DNA from: Methanomassiliicoccales archaeon UBA147
GTDB lineage: Archaea > Thermoplasmatota > Thermoplasmata > SG8-5
Reading direction: 5' to 3'
Length of the DNA stretch: 20,310 bases
Assembly: GCA_002496385.1 (NCBI GenBank)
Contig: DAJR01000055.1
Coordinates: 1-20,310 of the forward strand
The notes below the pieces were generated by a model, which worked only from the letters and a program-made list of their open reading frames with translations, made no database searches and was not told the origin of the DNA. A program made the translations under genes and the position numbers. Numbering within the stretch: the first letter of the stretch is position 1; each line of letters opens with the position of its first letter. This document shows, in pieces, positions 20,141 to 20,310 of the stretch.

Positions 20141-20310
20141 TTTACTGCGCAAATGCCGAGAACGCTCAGCCCTTCAGGACTGAGATGAATCGGCATAGGC
20201 AGTCGTGAATCCACCGTTGCATGCCGTCCTAATATATTCAAAGGAAATCGAAGCCTTCCAGCTTCGATAAATCAGGCATGCAACTGCCCTATGGTAAACA
20301 TACAGCCCCG
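20141..20310 (+). ncRNA. Large structured element, copy B (truncated by the window end)
   Basis: Copy B aligns with copy A from TTTACTG onward with one inserted base in about 150 before GTAAAC. It has ACTGC/GCAGT (20144-20148/20199-20203), ATGCCGA/TCGGCAT (20153-20159/20190-20196) and the CTCAG…CTGAG hairpin (20165-20184). It also has a perfect 10-bp helix GTTGCATGCC/GGCATGCAAC (20216-20225/20275-20284) and a perfect 8-bp hairpin ATCGAAGC/GCTTCGAT (20247-20254/20261-20268). CATAGGCAGT (20194-20203) can also pair with ACTGCCCTATG (20283-20293) with one bulge. GTAAAC…CAGCCCC at 20294-20309 starts the third domain, which runs off the edge. It lies after the terminator of a plus-strand gene, while copy A lies beside minus-strand genes, so placement is independent of neighbouring gene direction. 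Confidence 0.68.

Overview
The window is archaeal chromosomal DNA, most likely from the Thermoplasmatota. The evidence is an archaeal-type DnaG primase, an Lsm–L37e–PurF gene string, Kae1, an archaeal AsnRS, an archaeosortase, and many genes with a TATA-like box about 26 bases before the start codon, as expected for leaderless archaeal mRNAs. Genes are on both strands in short operons. I see no rRNA, tRNA, CRISPR array or transposase gene.

Layout. 1-2465 (minus): start of kae1, a small thioredoxin-fold redox protein, and an Lsm–L37e–purF operon. 2811-5718 (plus): dnaG followed by a Lon-related AAA+ ATPase that has a zinc ribbon but no protease domain and no membrane segments. 5823-6495 (minus): a CxxC-x17-CxxC zinc protein and a small unknown protein. 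6496-7037: no gene, but a large structured element (copy A). 7038-8473 (minus): an AT-rich three-helix membrane protein, a small Cys-rich gene with an apparent frameshift, and an unknown 174-residue protein. 8625-9875 (minus): an overlapping repair operon msrA – T4-endonuclease-V-like glycosylase – msrB, in which msrB carries a 29-codon palindromic insertion. 10070-10816 (minus): arsM. 10899-16194 (plus): PrsW-like membrane protease, membrane transglutaminase-like protein, asnS, archaeosortase, RIB7-type riboflavin reductase and a Mut7-C RNase-like protein. 16166-17095 (minus): an orphan two-part protein. 17359-20073 (plus): a long secreted oligopeptide-binding protein with a candidate sorting tail. 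20141-20310: copy B of the structured element, cut by the window end.

The strongest lead for something undescribed is the pair of structured elements at 6759-7017 and 20141-20310. They align almost without gaps over about 170 bases. Several helices are kept although their bases differ: one 10-bp helix has seven consecutive compensatory pair changes. This is the signature of selection on RNA (or single-stranded DNA) structure. No protein gene accompanies either copy. Other leads are the in-frame palindromic insertion in msrB, the protease-less Lon-like ATPase next to dnaG, and the archaeosortase with a possible substrate 2.3 kb away.

Several genes fit recognisable themes: translation and RNA handling (kae1, lsm, L37e, asnS, Mut7-C), purine and riboflavin synthesis (purF, RIB7-type reductase), stress repair (msrA, msrB, glycosylase, arsM), and cell-surface processing (PrsW, transglutaminase, archaeosortase, peptide-binding protein). 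All functions are inferred from sequence motifs.
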